From Diplodia intermedia (Eukaryota > Ascomycota > Dothideomycetes > Botryosphaeriales > Botryosphaeriaceae), in the NCBI GenBank assembly GCA_021495925.1, contig JAKEKT010000173.1, positions 1 to 34,505 on the forward strand: 34,505 nucleotides of DNA, written 5' to 3'. Under the pieces are notes generated by a model. That model was not told where the DNA came from, ran no database searches, and saw nothing but the letters and a program-made list of their open reading frames with translations. A program made the position numbers and the translations under genes. Position 1 is the stretch's first letter, and each line of letters starts with the position of its first letter. Below, piece by piece: positions 21,381-31,120 of this stretch.

Positions 21381-22135
21381 ATGGAGAATCCAGGTAAAGT
21401 TTCGGGCGCTGCGCGCACCACCAACCCAGGCTAACGGGATGCGGCGCAGAGAAAGAAGTTCCCCAAGTGATCCATCTTCTCACGCAAACGCCGCCGCATG
21501 CCCAGCGGGCTGCGATTGAGAAGTACTTTACGGCCAATGCCTCGTTCACGCATCCGTTCTGCAGGACGGGCAAGTTCAGCAACTCGCGCGCCCTCGTCAT
21601 TGCCATCTACCGGTGGTACAAGATCATGAGTCCAAGAATCGACCTCAGAGTCAACTCAGTTGGTGCGCAACATGCCAAGGCAGCCTATTGCGTGATAGCC
21701 TTCTTGAGCTAATTCCATCGTCCTGCAGCCTTCGACCGGACGAACCTCATCCTTTACGTCCATATCTCGCAAATCTTCCGCATCTGGCTTGTTCCCTTCT
21801 ACTCAGCCCCTGCGTCTCTCGTCACCGTACTGCATCTCGACCATGTCCCAGCCTCGTTGTCTGCCGACGAGAACGGCGAAGCCGGGAAGGGCAAGTACTA
21901 CATCACCGCGCAGAACGACCTCTACCAGACCAGTGAATTCGTGCGCTTCTTCTGGCCCGGCGGCTTTTTGGTCGTGTGGATGTGGCAGTTTGCAGCCACG
22001 TTCTTCTGCATCTTGGGCGCCCTTTTCCTATCGCCCTTGACTGCGCTTCAGGAGCATTTCAACCAGGGTGGAGGGCTATGGGGCAAGGACGTGCCTGACA
22101 GTCTGTCGGGAAGGCTCGAGAAGAAGTATCTCTGA
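21381..22135 (+). CDS. SigF-like NTF2-fold membrane protein, uncharacterised
   Basis: Three exons, 21381-21393, 21450-21662 and 21729-22135, with introns of 56 bp (GTAAAG...GCGCAG, branch GCTAAC) and 66 bp (GTGCGC...CTGCAG, branch GCTAAT), give 210 aa. Exon 1 codes only MENP plus one base. Residues 10-110 look like the cone-shaped NTF2-like fold found in a fungal family called SigF-like: AIEKYFTANASFTHPFCR, SRALVIAIYRWYKIMSPRID and NLILYVHISQIFRIW. The pattern 'recruit, loop, YKIMSP' is how I recognise it. Near the C-terminus a hydrophobic span (GGFLVVWMWQFAATFFCILG) suggests a tail-anchored or single-pass protein. There is no signal peptide. Function is unknown; NTF2-like folds often bind small hydrophobic ligands, but none is shown here. 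The gene model is firm, the family name less so. Confidence 0.8.
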
Positions 22136-23217
22136 ACATGCGTCTCGCAAGGTGCAAGAGCTGCGTAATGGTGTCCTACCCTTTGATTTAAGCGAATGCT
22201 ACATTTGTTTTCTCCCCCTTCTCCATGCCATGACAGCCAATGGTGCACCCAACGGACGAGGACGCTCTTCCCGTCATCCGCGGAGAAGGGCCCGGCAATG
22301 CGGGACTGAGGGGGTGGGCGGCAGTCGGTGAGAAATGCGTGGCACGGCTGACAAAAGCTGCGGTAGTTCGGGACAGATGCGGGTGAAGACTGGTTGGCGG
22401 TGTTGATAATCTGGGCTAGGGAGGAGCGAGTCGTTTCCATTACTCGATGGGAACGCGATGAGACGGCGCAGGTGAAACGATGGGGTAGCGAGGCGCGCCA
22501 AGGCCCGTGATGCGGCAGCGCGGTGGTTGCGGTGACGGGCAACCTTCGCCGCCTGACCACAAGGCACGGACAGCGGACCGGACTCGCGCAGGACCATCGT
22601 AAGGTGGTGGTCGAGGTCTGGATGGAGGCGCCCGGCGGTGTTGGGGGCTCCGGAAGATTGCCTAGCGTCAGGGCAGCGCGGCGGCAGGGCTGGCGCTTTC
22701 TGCACCGTTATTGCCGCCGATAGGGGCTCCGCCATTTCTATCGAGTAATACGCCTCACTCCACACCAGCCCAGCCGACCCACGATGAGGGCGGCCGCGCC
22801 GCCGCCCCGCCATAGCGCCGAGCGCGCGCCCTGCTGCGTTTTTCGGACTGGCTGGATCGGCCGCGGCACCGGTCGGTCCCGTCGAGCCAATCTGACAGTT
22901 TCCGAATCTGGCTGAGATATCGTAGCATTGATAAGACGCTCGCCGTACCCCAGCTTTGCCCGCCTCTTCCGCTCTTTCATCCAGTCCTCGAGCCCTCTCC
23001 GCCTCCGCCTCCGCCTTTGTTTCTCCACACCGCCTTGCTCTCTTTTCCCCCGGCCGCTGCCTCCTGTGCCCTGCCAACGTCCTTATCTTCCTGCGGTGAC
23101 CTTATCTTTTGCACCCTGCTACTGCTGCCGGAAGCTTGGACGCGCCCCGGACTCTTCTTGGACCCTGTCCCCTCCTCCACGACAACGACTCCCATCTCCG
23201 TTCTTTGTGGCCTAACA
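22136..23217. promoter_or_regulatory. long upstream region of allantoinase with GATA motifs
   Basis: 1.08 kb without a supported gene. Close to the allantoinase start are two identical CTTATCTT motifs (AAGATAAG on the minus strand) at 23082-23089 and 23101-23108, 19 bp apart and 110-136 bp upstream of the ATG; a third GATA site, TGATAAG, is at 22929-22935. Paired HGATAR sites are the preferred target of AreA-type GATA factors, which in other fungi activate purine-catabolism genes. A minus-strand frame of 267 codons (22274-23077) is low-complexity and not accepted. Confidence 0.6.
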
Positions 23218-24830
23218 ATGGCTCCCCATGCCACGGACGCCCCCTCCACCACCTCGGTCTCTTCCCAGTTGCCTCCCATCACCGTCATAGCCTCGTCCCG
23301 CGCCGTCGTCTCCGGCCGTCTCACCGAGGCAACCCTTGTCGTCTCTACCATCACTGGGAAGATCACGTCGATCTTCCACTCTGTTCTGCCGCCCTCGGAC
23401 TTCCCTCCCGGAACTCCCTACGTCGACTATTCCCCCAAGATCTTGCTCCCTGGTCTCGTCGACGCCCATGTGCATTTGAACGAGCCGGGCCGCACCGAAT
23501 GGGAAGGCTTCTGGACCGGCACGCGTGCCGCTGCCTTTGGCGGTGTCACCACCGTCGTGGACATGCCTCTTAATGCTATCCCTCCCACCACAACCGTCGA
23601 GAACCTGAGGACCAAGGTTGATGCCGCTCAGGGCAAATGCTGGGTGGACGTTGGCTTCTACGGCGGTATCATCCCGGGTAATGATCAGGAGTTGAAGGCC
23701 CTCGTGAAGGCTGGTGTGAGGGGATTCAAGGGGTTCCTCATCGAGAGCGGAGTGAGTTTAGTGCCTTCCGGCGATATACCTGATCTCTTTCCGGGACGCG
23801 CTTGCTGACGATTGCTCAGGTTGACGAGTTTCCGGCTGTCGCTTCTGCGGACATCAAAAAGGTGTTAGGGGAACTGGCTGACGAACCCACTACGATCATG
23901 TTCCACGCTGAGATGATCCCTCCCATCACTGCCTCCGTCGGTGATGACGTCCAAGCCTCTGAGCCGCCTCTCCAACCTTCCGGGCCTCTGACCACCTATC
24001 AGACATTCTTGGACTCGCGCCCTCCATCGTTCGAGACTTACGCCATCGCTGAAATTATTTCCCTCGCCCACCTCGCCCCTCAGCTTGACTTGCATATCGT
24101 GCATCTTTCGGCCATCCAAGCCATCCCAATGCTGCGGGAGGCTCGTGCAAAGGGCATCAAGATCACGGCCGAGACGTGCTTCCACTACCTGAGCTTGGCC
24201 GCCGAATCCGTCAAGGAGGGTGACACCCGGCACAAATGTTGCCCTCCGATCCGGGAGCAATCGAACCAGGATGGCTTATGGGCAGAGTTGCAACGCCCCG
24301 AAGACAGCATCATCAAGACTATCGTGTCCGACCACTCGCCGTGCACACCCGATCTCAAGCTGCTGCCCGCCAAGCTGGCCGACCTGGGCTGCACCGACCC
24401 GCACAATGTAGACGGCGCTGACGGCGATTTCTTCAGCGCATGGGGCGGCATCAGTAGTGTTGGCTTGGGGCTGAGCATCCTCTGGACTGAGGCAAAATCC
24501 CGCAATATTACGATCGAGGACGTGGTCAGATGGTGCTGCAAAAACACCGCCAAGCAGGTTGGTCTGGAGGACACCAAGGGCGATCTAGGCGTTGGATATG
24601 ATGGCGACATTGCTGTCTTCGACGATGAGGCCACCTTCGTCGTCGAGCCTAACACAATGTTGTTCCGTAACAAGTGCTCGCCGTATGAGCACAAGACGCT
24701 CCGCGGTGTTGTCGCGGAGACGTGGTTGCGTGGACAGAAGATTTTCAGCAGAGCCGACGGGTTTGTGGAGAAGTCAGGTCCGACTGGAAAGCTTCTTCTC
24801 GAGCCGCGGAAGCCAAAGACGGAGGCCTAG
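23218..24830 (+). CDS. allantoinase
   Basis: Hydrolyses allantoin to allantoate in purine degradation (yeast DAL1). Two exons, 23218-23751 and 23820-24830, with a 68 bp intron (GTGAGT...GCTCAG, branch GCTGAC, phase 0), give 514 aa. Amidohydrolase features: metal ligands His84 and His86 in DAHVHLNEPGRTEWEG, the lysine expected to be carbamylated (Lys171) in GVRGFKGFLIESG, His207 in MFHAEM, His273 in HIVHLSA, and Asp349 in VSDHSPCTPDLK. ETCFHYLSL and the late NTAKQVGLEDTKGDLGVGYDGDIAVFD region are also typical. The related dihydroorotases and dihydropyrimidinases are less likely, given LNEPGRTEWEGF and SDHSPC. It lies alone here, with no other allantoin gene beside it. Confidence 0.94.
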
Positions 24831-25604
24831 AGTTCGGCATTGGTCCGACATTGTCCTTTCGTATCTGTCTTTGTCTCAACTGCATCACGAAATATAGAAA
24901 CGGCGTTTAGATACTTGGTTTTCTTTACCTTTGGGGGGAGAGCATAGCGATTTAGGGCGCACATTGCATTGACTTATGACCATGAAAAATGAAAGAGAAG
25001 ATCAAACAGAAATGAACAAATAGAATTGAGATTTCTGGGTTGCCAATGCGCGAAATGGGCACGAGTGTTGTAATACTATTCGAGAATGCACTAGTAGATT
25101 GACTTGACGAAAATTGAATGGGCGTGCGCGTGCCCAGACATGAAGCAGGTATTTGAACAAGAGGTGACTTTCGGGATGTGTTAGACTCAGATAAAAGCAG
25201 GGCATTTTGTTGATGCACCAGAGGCACGGGGGCTTAAAGAACAGCCCGCTTCGTTTTTTGAAGTCCAGCAAAGACGGGAACAGCCAGGTTTTTCGTATTC
25301 CTTTTGGTATCGTGAAAAGAAGGGTATTCCGGACGTGTTGGCGGCAAGTCCTGGGTGACAGGGTGAGTGGAAATAAAGTTCTGGACGCTGGAAAAGGTGG
25401 CCATTTAACACCTATAGAACAACTCTCCAGCCTCTCAGGACAGTTTTCCGAAAGCCATCCCGTATCCAGGCACCCCTCGGAATCGTATCGTGACCGTTGC
25501 CCACGCCATCGTGTTCCGCAGCCCAACTGTTCTTATTGAGAAACCCATTTTTTTCATTCGTCCTTGCCTGCTCTCCCTTCCGCACCCAGCGGTGGTTGAA
25601 CCGC
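24831..25604. other. intergenic region between convergent genes, no gene seen
   Basis: 774 bp between the stop codons of allantoinase (+) and eS28 (-). The minus-strand frame 25002-25526 (174 codons) crosses the 3' flank of eS28 and has no recognisable domain. Probably 3' UTRs and spacer. Confidence 0.55.
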
Positions 25605-26048
25605 TTAGCGCAGCCTTCTGGCCTCACGCTCGGACTCGAGAAGGCAGAGGATGTCGTTCTCACGGACTGGACGGGCGTGTTAGTTCTGCGTATTCACAAA
25701 ACAGCGCCCCCAGGTGCAGGGGGTCGCTCGAATCGTGCGGTTCTCGCGCTGGATAGGTGCTCACCGGGACCCTTGACGTTGCGGATGATGCTACGGGTCT
25801 AGAAGTCGCTGTTAGCCTCAAGCGTCGAGGAGCGTCGATTCCCGCGCAACTTACGGTGTCGTCCATGAACTCGACGCGGACCTGGGTCACACCACCGCGC
25901 GAACCTGCACATCGCATACCGTCAGCACCAGCGCACCTTTGCGTCCTCCTCACAGTGTTCCTTGTCGTGGAGGGGTTTCGTGCTTACCGGTGCGGCCGAG
26001 CACGCGGGTAACCTTGACGAGCTTGACGGGAACCTTGGCGGAATCCAT
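25605..26048 (-). CDS. RPS28: 40S ribosomal protein S28 (eS28)
   Basis: Small protein near the mRNA exit channel of the 40S subunit. The coding sequence is in pieces too short to show as one frame. Exons 26048-25988, 25904-25855, 25798-25765 and 25666-25605, with introns of 83, 56 and 98 bp, give 68 aa, close to yeast (67) and human (69). The parts read MDSAKVPVKLVKVTRVLGRT, GSRGGVTQVRVEFMDDT, TRSIIRNVKGP and VRENDILCLLESEREARRLR. All junctions keep frame, and the 3' sites follow CTAAC/CTGAC branch motifs. High intron density is usual for ribosomal protein genes of filamentous fungi. Confidence 0.96.
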
Positions 26049-26395
26049 TTTTGATGCGTGGGTGGGTTCGTGGGAGGGACGGAGGGGAGGTTGTCGGTCG
26101 CGGCTGCAGGCGTGTGTCGTCGTTGAGGCGCTCGCTATTTCGAATTTTGCGGGCCAGTGTATCGCCCGTCCGATAAGCGATAAGCGAGCCCCCGACCACC
26201 ACCATCACCAAGGTGCCGACAACTTCGCATAGCGCGGCTTGTCTTGCCACTTGTAGCACATTGCCGCTAACTGCTTAACCGCTAACCGGTCTAGCTGCTC
26301 CATGGACATCCCACAGCTACGACAATTCCAGCTTGATGACAGGCTTGCGGCGCTGCCAGGCGTTCACTTGCGAGACTGCTCCTGCCGATCTTCGC
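26049..26395. promoter_or_regulatory. upstream region of eS28 with a doubled GATA motif
   Basis: CGATAAGCGATAAG at 26171-26184 is a direct double of CGATAAG, about 125 bp upstream of the eS28 start. The region also contains the 3' flank of the NIF3 gene, whose stop codon is at 26396. No other feature seen. Confidence 0.45.
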
Positions 26396-27813
26396 TCACT
26401 CCTCCTGGGCAATGATGATACCGTAAGGATCTCTGTCCCTCTCGCTCACTTCCACTTCAACCGAGTCGTCACTCAGTGCCTCAGATTCCGCGTCGTTCAG
26501 GCCGGGCTTTCCTCTCTCTTCGGCCCTGAGGTACTCCCACTCATCTCTGATTGCGTCCAGCAGTTGGTCCTTCATGACGCTATGAAGGTAACCCCTCTCC
26601 GTGTTCGAATGGAACAGAGTGATGACAACCTGGCCCTTCTCTATGGCGGCAAGCGCCTCATGATGAGAGAGCTCGCCGGTGAAGAGCAAATCCACATTGA
26701 TGCCTGAGAAGAGCGAGCCGCCGCTGCCGGCGCAGATGCCTATGCTCGACACCTTGATCTCGTCGACCGAGCTGCCCTGAGGGATGGCCATGGGGAATCC
26801 TTTGGGGTCGCCCAAACCTTGTCCGACTCGCTCGATGATGGAAGTCAGCGCTTGAGGTGTCTGGAATCGAACAATGCGGCCCATGCCAGCGCCCTCAAGC
26901 CCCGGCACATTTGTCACAGGAGTAATCACCTGGCGGGTGTGCGCCGTCTTTCCACTGCCAACGCGTCAGAAATCACGCCCACACAGAAGACAGGCGAGCG
27001 TACAGTCTGAGGTCATTGATACGCAGAGAACTTCCACTCGTCGAAGGGTGATGCCGCAACATGTACAGCGGCCTCTTCTCTACAAACGGATCGGCTTGCT
27101 CTGATGACCCTGTTGGAAGAGGCGACGGTTGGGCGCTTTTGATCGATGATTGCTCCGAAGCGCTGGCCAGGTTACCAGTGACGATGTCTGCAAGCCAATC
27201 GCCTAGCCCACCGGGCGCGGCATCCACGGCTGTGTGGGGACAGTAGACCTTCGGCCGTCAGCGCAAGAACAGTGAAGGGACACAAGTGGCTTACGCTGAT
27301 GCCCCTCGCAGCCAAGCGAAGCAGGGACTGCTGCTGGCTATTGGCGAGGGTCAACGACTTGAGACCTTTGAAGATGATTGGATCTACGCTTGAGTCCTGT
27401 CAGCAACTGCGCGAAGAGCGCCGCGGTTCAGATTGGGCTGACGGTAGGCTACGACGATGGACGCGTTCTGCTCAATTGCCTCGTCTGCGACGGCGCAGGT
27501 CAGGTCGACGGTGAGGAGGACCGAGTTCCTGTTGCGCCGGAGCGGGTCGAATGGCGCCTCCAGAAGCACTGCACGGCATCAGCACGGAGCACCAATCATC
27601 CGGAAGGCAGCGACGCACGCCCAGTGTTGTCCCAGCTCTTGTCGGCCAGCGCCTCGGGATAGCTGGCGGTCCTGTGTCAGCACGACTCGGCTGGTGGGCG
27701 TGATGGGTTGGGACGGACAGCTTGCGCATGGCATGGACCACGGCCCTTGAGAAAGGCGCGGAGGCAACGGTAGAGCTCATTCTGGACGACCGTCGGAGCG
27801 TAGCGGCAAACAT
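26396..27813 (-). CDS. NIF3 family protein (NGG1-interacting factor 3-like, DUF34)
   Basis: Conserved dinuclear-metal protein of uncertain role; bacterial relatives are often mislabelled GTP cyclohydrolase 1 type 2. Six exons, 27813-27719, 27662-27619, 27568-27443, 27383-27295, 27248-27004 and 26954-26396, with introns of 46-59 bp (branch CTGAC or CTGAT in most), give 385 aa. Key segments across junctions: KLYPEALADKSWDNTGLLLE, SIVVAYHPIIFKGLKSLTLA, ISVYCPHTAVDAAPGGLGDW, and LFTGELSHHEALAAIEKGQ with TLFHSNTERGYL, containing the His/Glu/Asp metal ligands. An insert of about 60 polar residues (roughly 135-195) is usual in fungal members. Two starts are possible: 27813 adds MFAATLRRSSR, an Arg/Ser-rich stretch resembling a mitochondrial presequence; 27780 gives 374 aa without it. 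The first donor is an unusual GTCCGT. Confidence 0.9.
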
Positions 27814-28018
27814 CAACAGACAATGGCGCAGAGGGCAGGGCGATGGCGTCGGAGCTTCAAAATACGTAGGCGCCGATAAGGGCCGGACAGATCCCTGTGC
27901 GCATCGTGCTCGGCACTCACGTCAGCGGGGCTCGCTCTCGCCCAGCTTTTCCTCCCCGCTGCATTATCTGATCCGCCCCTCTGCACCCATTCCGATCACC
28001 CTGCCCCCGTCACCCGCC
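27814..28018. promoter_or_regulatory. short divergent promoter, NIF3 (-) and BolA (+)
   Basis: Only about 205 bp separate the two start codons (238 bp if NIF3 begins at 27780), so core elements must overlap or interleave. A GATA-like CGATAAG is at 27874-27880 and TTATCT at 27964-27969. No TATA box seen. Confidence 0.5.
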
Positions 28019-28347
28019 ATGAGCGCCTCTTCCGGAGTCACCCCCGAGTCGTTGAAGGCCATGTTGGAGGAGAAAGTTGGCGCTGTCCACGTCGAGATAG
28101 CCGATCTCTCAGGTACGCGCCCGGCCACCCTTCACCTGCGCAGCCCTCTTACCTGGTTGCCCCGCCAGGCGGCTGCGGCCAGATGTTTGAGGCCGTCATC
28201 GTCTCCCCGCAGTTCGAGAAGAAGACGACTCTTGCTCGCCACCGCCTCGTCAACGCCGCCCTGAGGGAGCAGATTGCCGCAATCCACGCCTGGACCCCCA
28301 AGTGCCACACCCCCGAGGAGTGGGAGAGGAAGAAGGCCCAGGCCTGA
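28019..28347 (+). CDS. BolA-like protein, BolA2/Fra2 type
   Basis: BolA2 proteins bind a [2Fe-2S] cluster together with a monothiol glutaredoxin in the cytosol and report iron status or deliver clusters. Two exons, 28019-28112 and 28169-28347, with a 56 bp intron (GTACGC...CGCCAG, phase 1), give 90 aa. Visible signatures: SGGCGQMFEAVIVSPQFEKK across the junction, with the conserved Cys of the BolA2 group, TTLARHRLVNAAL with the invariant His, and IAAIHAWTPKCHTPEEWERK. No mitochondrial presequence, so the cytosolic BolA2 type is preferred over BolA1/BolA3. Confidence 0.95.
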
Positions 28348-28500
28348 TGCTCCCCCCGGCGTCACCCGAGACCGAGTTATGGGGCATTGTATCCTAGGGA
28401 GGGGCGGGACGCTGTATCATACACGATGCAAGTCTAACGAGTACATGGGCAATGAACCGGCGCAAATTGATTTCTTCTTTTTACTCGAGGCTATCGGCGG

Positions 28501-30616
28501 CTAGCTCAGCAGCACTCTGATTTCTCCACTTGTGCGAGGGAAGAGCTCCCTCAAGCCCGGAGCGGGCGCTTCTTCTGCGCCGTCTTCCACCACCCGCAGC
28601 TCATCTGCCGCCAGGATCCGATCCTCGACGAACTCGAAATCTTCGCAGAACTGCTCTGCAGCCGCCTCTGTAATCGCTTGGACCATTCTAGTATCCCGTA
28701 GTCGTTTGATATTATCCATCGCGTCCATCAAGGCAGAGGGTAGGAAATCATCCAGCCGGTCTCCCGCGTTGACCAGAGCCTCTGGCTTGAATGGAGGCAG
28801 CTGAGGGATTGACTTCAAGTCCTCCTCAGAGTCCGACAACTCAGACAGAATTGCCTTCAGCGGATAAAGTCCCGACGTGTGCAAGAAATATCTGTGCTGA
28901 GAGGCCACTAGTTTCGATCTGTGTTCCTGCATCGTGTCGTCCATCTCCTCAACCCTCTCTTTCACGAACGAAAAAGAAGCTAAAATGGAACGAGCGGCAA
29001 GAAGACAGTTGATGGCGAAGACGTCGTTGTCTGGCTCCTGGAGCCTCTTGTAGAGGTTCTCGCAGCCGTTGAGAAAGGGGTCAAGAGCCTCGGCCAGAAC
29101 TGGCTGGAACCCGTTCTCGCGATTGTCCAGCGCTGCCATGGACGAGTCATAGCTCCTCAGCAGTGCCTTTAGCATTTCGAGCGCTTCATCCAAGAAATCA
29201 GGCGGGGCGAGGTTTGCTGGCGCAACTGCCAGGTCACTCTGGACACTGGCAACATGGTCCCTCATGTTCGCCCGGAACTGCCTCAAAGCAGACTCCTCTA
29301 AAGCAGCAAGGACGTCCAGGATGGGCGAGTCGGTGCCAACAAGCTTCGAGAAAGTGTTGTGGTAGAAGCCGATCAAGTTTGCGATCTTGAAAGCTAGGAC
29401 TGCATCCTCATGGCTTTGAATGACCTGTTCCGTCCGTTGCCTCAACAGCCTCGCAACACCGGCGAGATCGCGGCTGACGAGTTGATGCAAGGCCTTTTTC
29501 CCATCGAAACCCTCTCCTTCTTGGTCGTCGACGCGCAGCCATGGCTCGCTTTCAAGTCCCTGTTGGATGCTCTTGGAAATCTCGTCCCCCTCAGAGATGA
29601 ACAGCACCTCTAGAGCCTCGCGTTCAGACACGGTGGTGGAATGAACCCAAGCCAACATGTCGCCGACATAGCGTAGTGGGTCATGCGCGTAAAACTCGAT
29701 CGGCTTAGCAGTGGATCCAACATCGGCAGCTCCGGTCAAAGCACTGTAAAAGGCATCGGACAGCGTGTGTTCTCGGGCCTCCGCAAAGAAGTCGAGGCAG
29801 CTCTGGAACAAAGTGGGTCTCTCGGCAAGAACACGCAGTGCACGGCGAATGGAAGCGCTGATCTGGGGATTTTCGAGGTCCAAGGTTTTGAATTCGCGCT
29901 GGACCCATCGGTAGAGTTTTTGAAAGGCGGAGCTTAGCTGCTTGGAGCTCTGCTCGAGGATTTCTAGGCCTAATCGCTGGTCTTCGGTGCCTAGAAGGAG
30001 CTGGCTGTCGTGATGTATCTTCTTGACCCTTGTAAGGAGCTGAAAGAAGTCATCGTCGACGGGCTCGGTGGTCGAGGTCAGCGTAAACAGCTGCTCATCT
30101 GAAAGAATGAAGTGTGATTTCAGAGCGTCCAGCAGGCGCTGTTTTGTCTCGCCATCAGCCTTCTGACCCATCAATGCGGAGGCGTCGTCCAGCATTGGCT
30201 TCGTCTCGCGGGTGGCAGACGAGATCTGGGCCCTCATGTCAGCACAGCACCTGTTCAAGGCCTGGATTGCAGTGCCGACGCGGCGCAGTTGCTGATGGCA
30301 GTCAGCACGGGGTCAAGGCGGAGGCGGGAAGTAGAGCAACCTCAGCAACGCGGCCGAAGTCCTGGACAATGTCGCCATTGCAACGGATGACATCACGCTG
30401 CACGTCAAGCCTCAGCTGGCGGCGCATGTCCTGGGTGTTCTTGAGGCCACGAGTATCCAGAGTCTCAAGAGCATCGCGGATCTCAAGATCGGCGTAGGAG
30501 GCGGACAGAACGCTGGAAATGCGGGTTGAAAGGGCGCTGGCCCGCTGCGAGGCTCCTCCCAGAGCGCCGTCGCTGAACTCGCCCGAAGGCCGGCTCGGGA
30601 GGGAAGGTCGGGACAT
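28501..30616 (-). CDS. COG6: conserved oligomeric Golgi complex subunit 6
   Basis: Subunit of lobe B of the COG tether, which captures vesicles recycling within the Golgi. Two exons, 30616-30341 and 30291-28501, with a 49 bp intron (GTTGCT...CATCAG, branch GCTGAC, phase 0), give 688 aa. The Ser-rich N-terminus (MSRPSLPSRPSGEF) is followed by the long helical region: ALETLDTRGLKNTQDMRRQL and, across the junction, GRVAEQLRRVGTAIQALNRC. Then come GLEILEQSSKQLSSAFQKLY, ERPTLFQSCLDFFAEARE and YVGDMLAWVHSTTVSEREAL, all highly conserved COG6 segments; the rest is helical CATCHR-type sequence. The start was chosen at the first Met giving a compact N-terminus; the frame is open to 30730. It converges with BolA (153 bp between stops) and is divergent from ATG9. 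Confidence 0.95.
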
Positions 30617-31120
30617 GGCTTGGAGGAGGGGCCGGGTGCTTGCTGGCACGTAGCAGCTGGAGCTGCCCGCATGGATGGATGGCCGGCCCGGCGTTGTTCC
30701 TGCACCCCTGCAGCCGCCGCCGCGAGTCATGCGACAACGCGACGAATGACGCGCGCCTGCTGTGGCTGCGGCTCCATAGGCGGCGATAAAGCACGCCGCC
30801 AGACACCTCCGCCTGACGTCCCAGGGAGCACTCCCATGTGCCTCCGCCTGCGTGTGTCACGTCACGAGCTCGCCCGCTCTGCACCCGCAACACCACGTCC
30901 CGCCTGAAGACGCGCAGCCTCCACCGCCAGCACAAGCTCTCCCGCGAGCTCGACCTCCCCGCCCCACCACTTCCGCCGCCCGAACCTCTTGCCTCAACCC
31001 GCTGCCGCACCTGCTGCCACCACAACCGCTCGGCCCGTAGCTCTTCCAGCAACTTCGCTCGTTGCCGGCGGCGCATGTCGAGGTCTCACGCGACCTCGTA
31101 GCGACCGAGCGCCGCCCGCC
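30617..31120. promoter_or_regulatory. divergent promoter region, COG6 (-) and ATG9 (+)
   Basis: 504 bp between start codons. Two TGACGT cores lie near its middle, TGACGTC at 30814-30820 and TCACGTCA at 30857-30864, both resembling ATF/CREB half or variant sites. A CGATAA is at 30784-30789. Several frames of 90-200 codons cross the region but reflect GC-rich composition. Confidence 0.45.

Noticed and set aside
22274..23077. Minus-strand open frame of 267 codons
   Set aside because: Arg/Ala/Pro-rich, no motif, lies in the allantoinase promoter and crosses its GATA region; better explained by GC-rich composition.
25002..25526. Minus-strand open frame of 174 codons
   Set aside because: It sits in the 3' flanks of two convergent genes, has no domain and no start context of note.
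26955..27003. Apparent premature stop in NIF3
   Set aside because: The stop lies inside a 49 bp intron (GTACGC...GGCAG); splicing continues in frame to the conserved C-terminal half.
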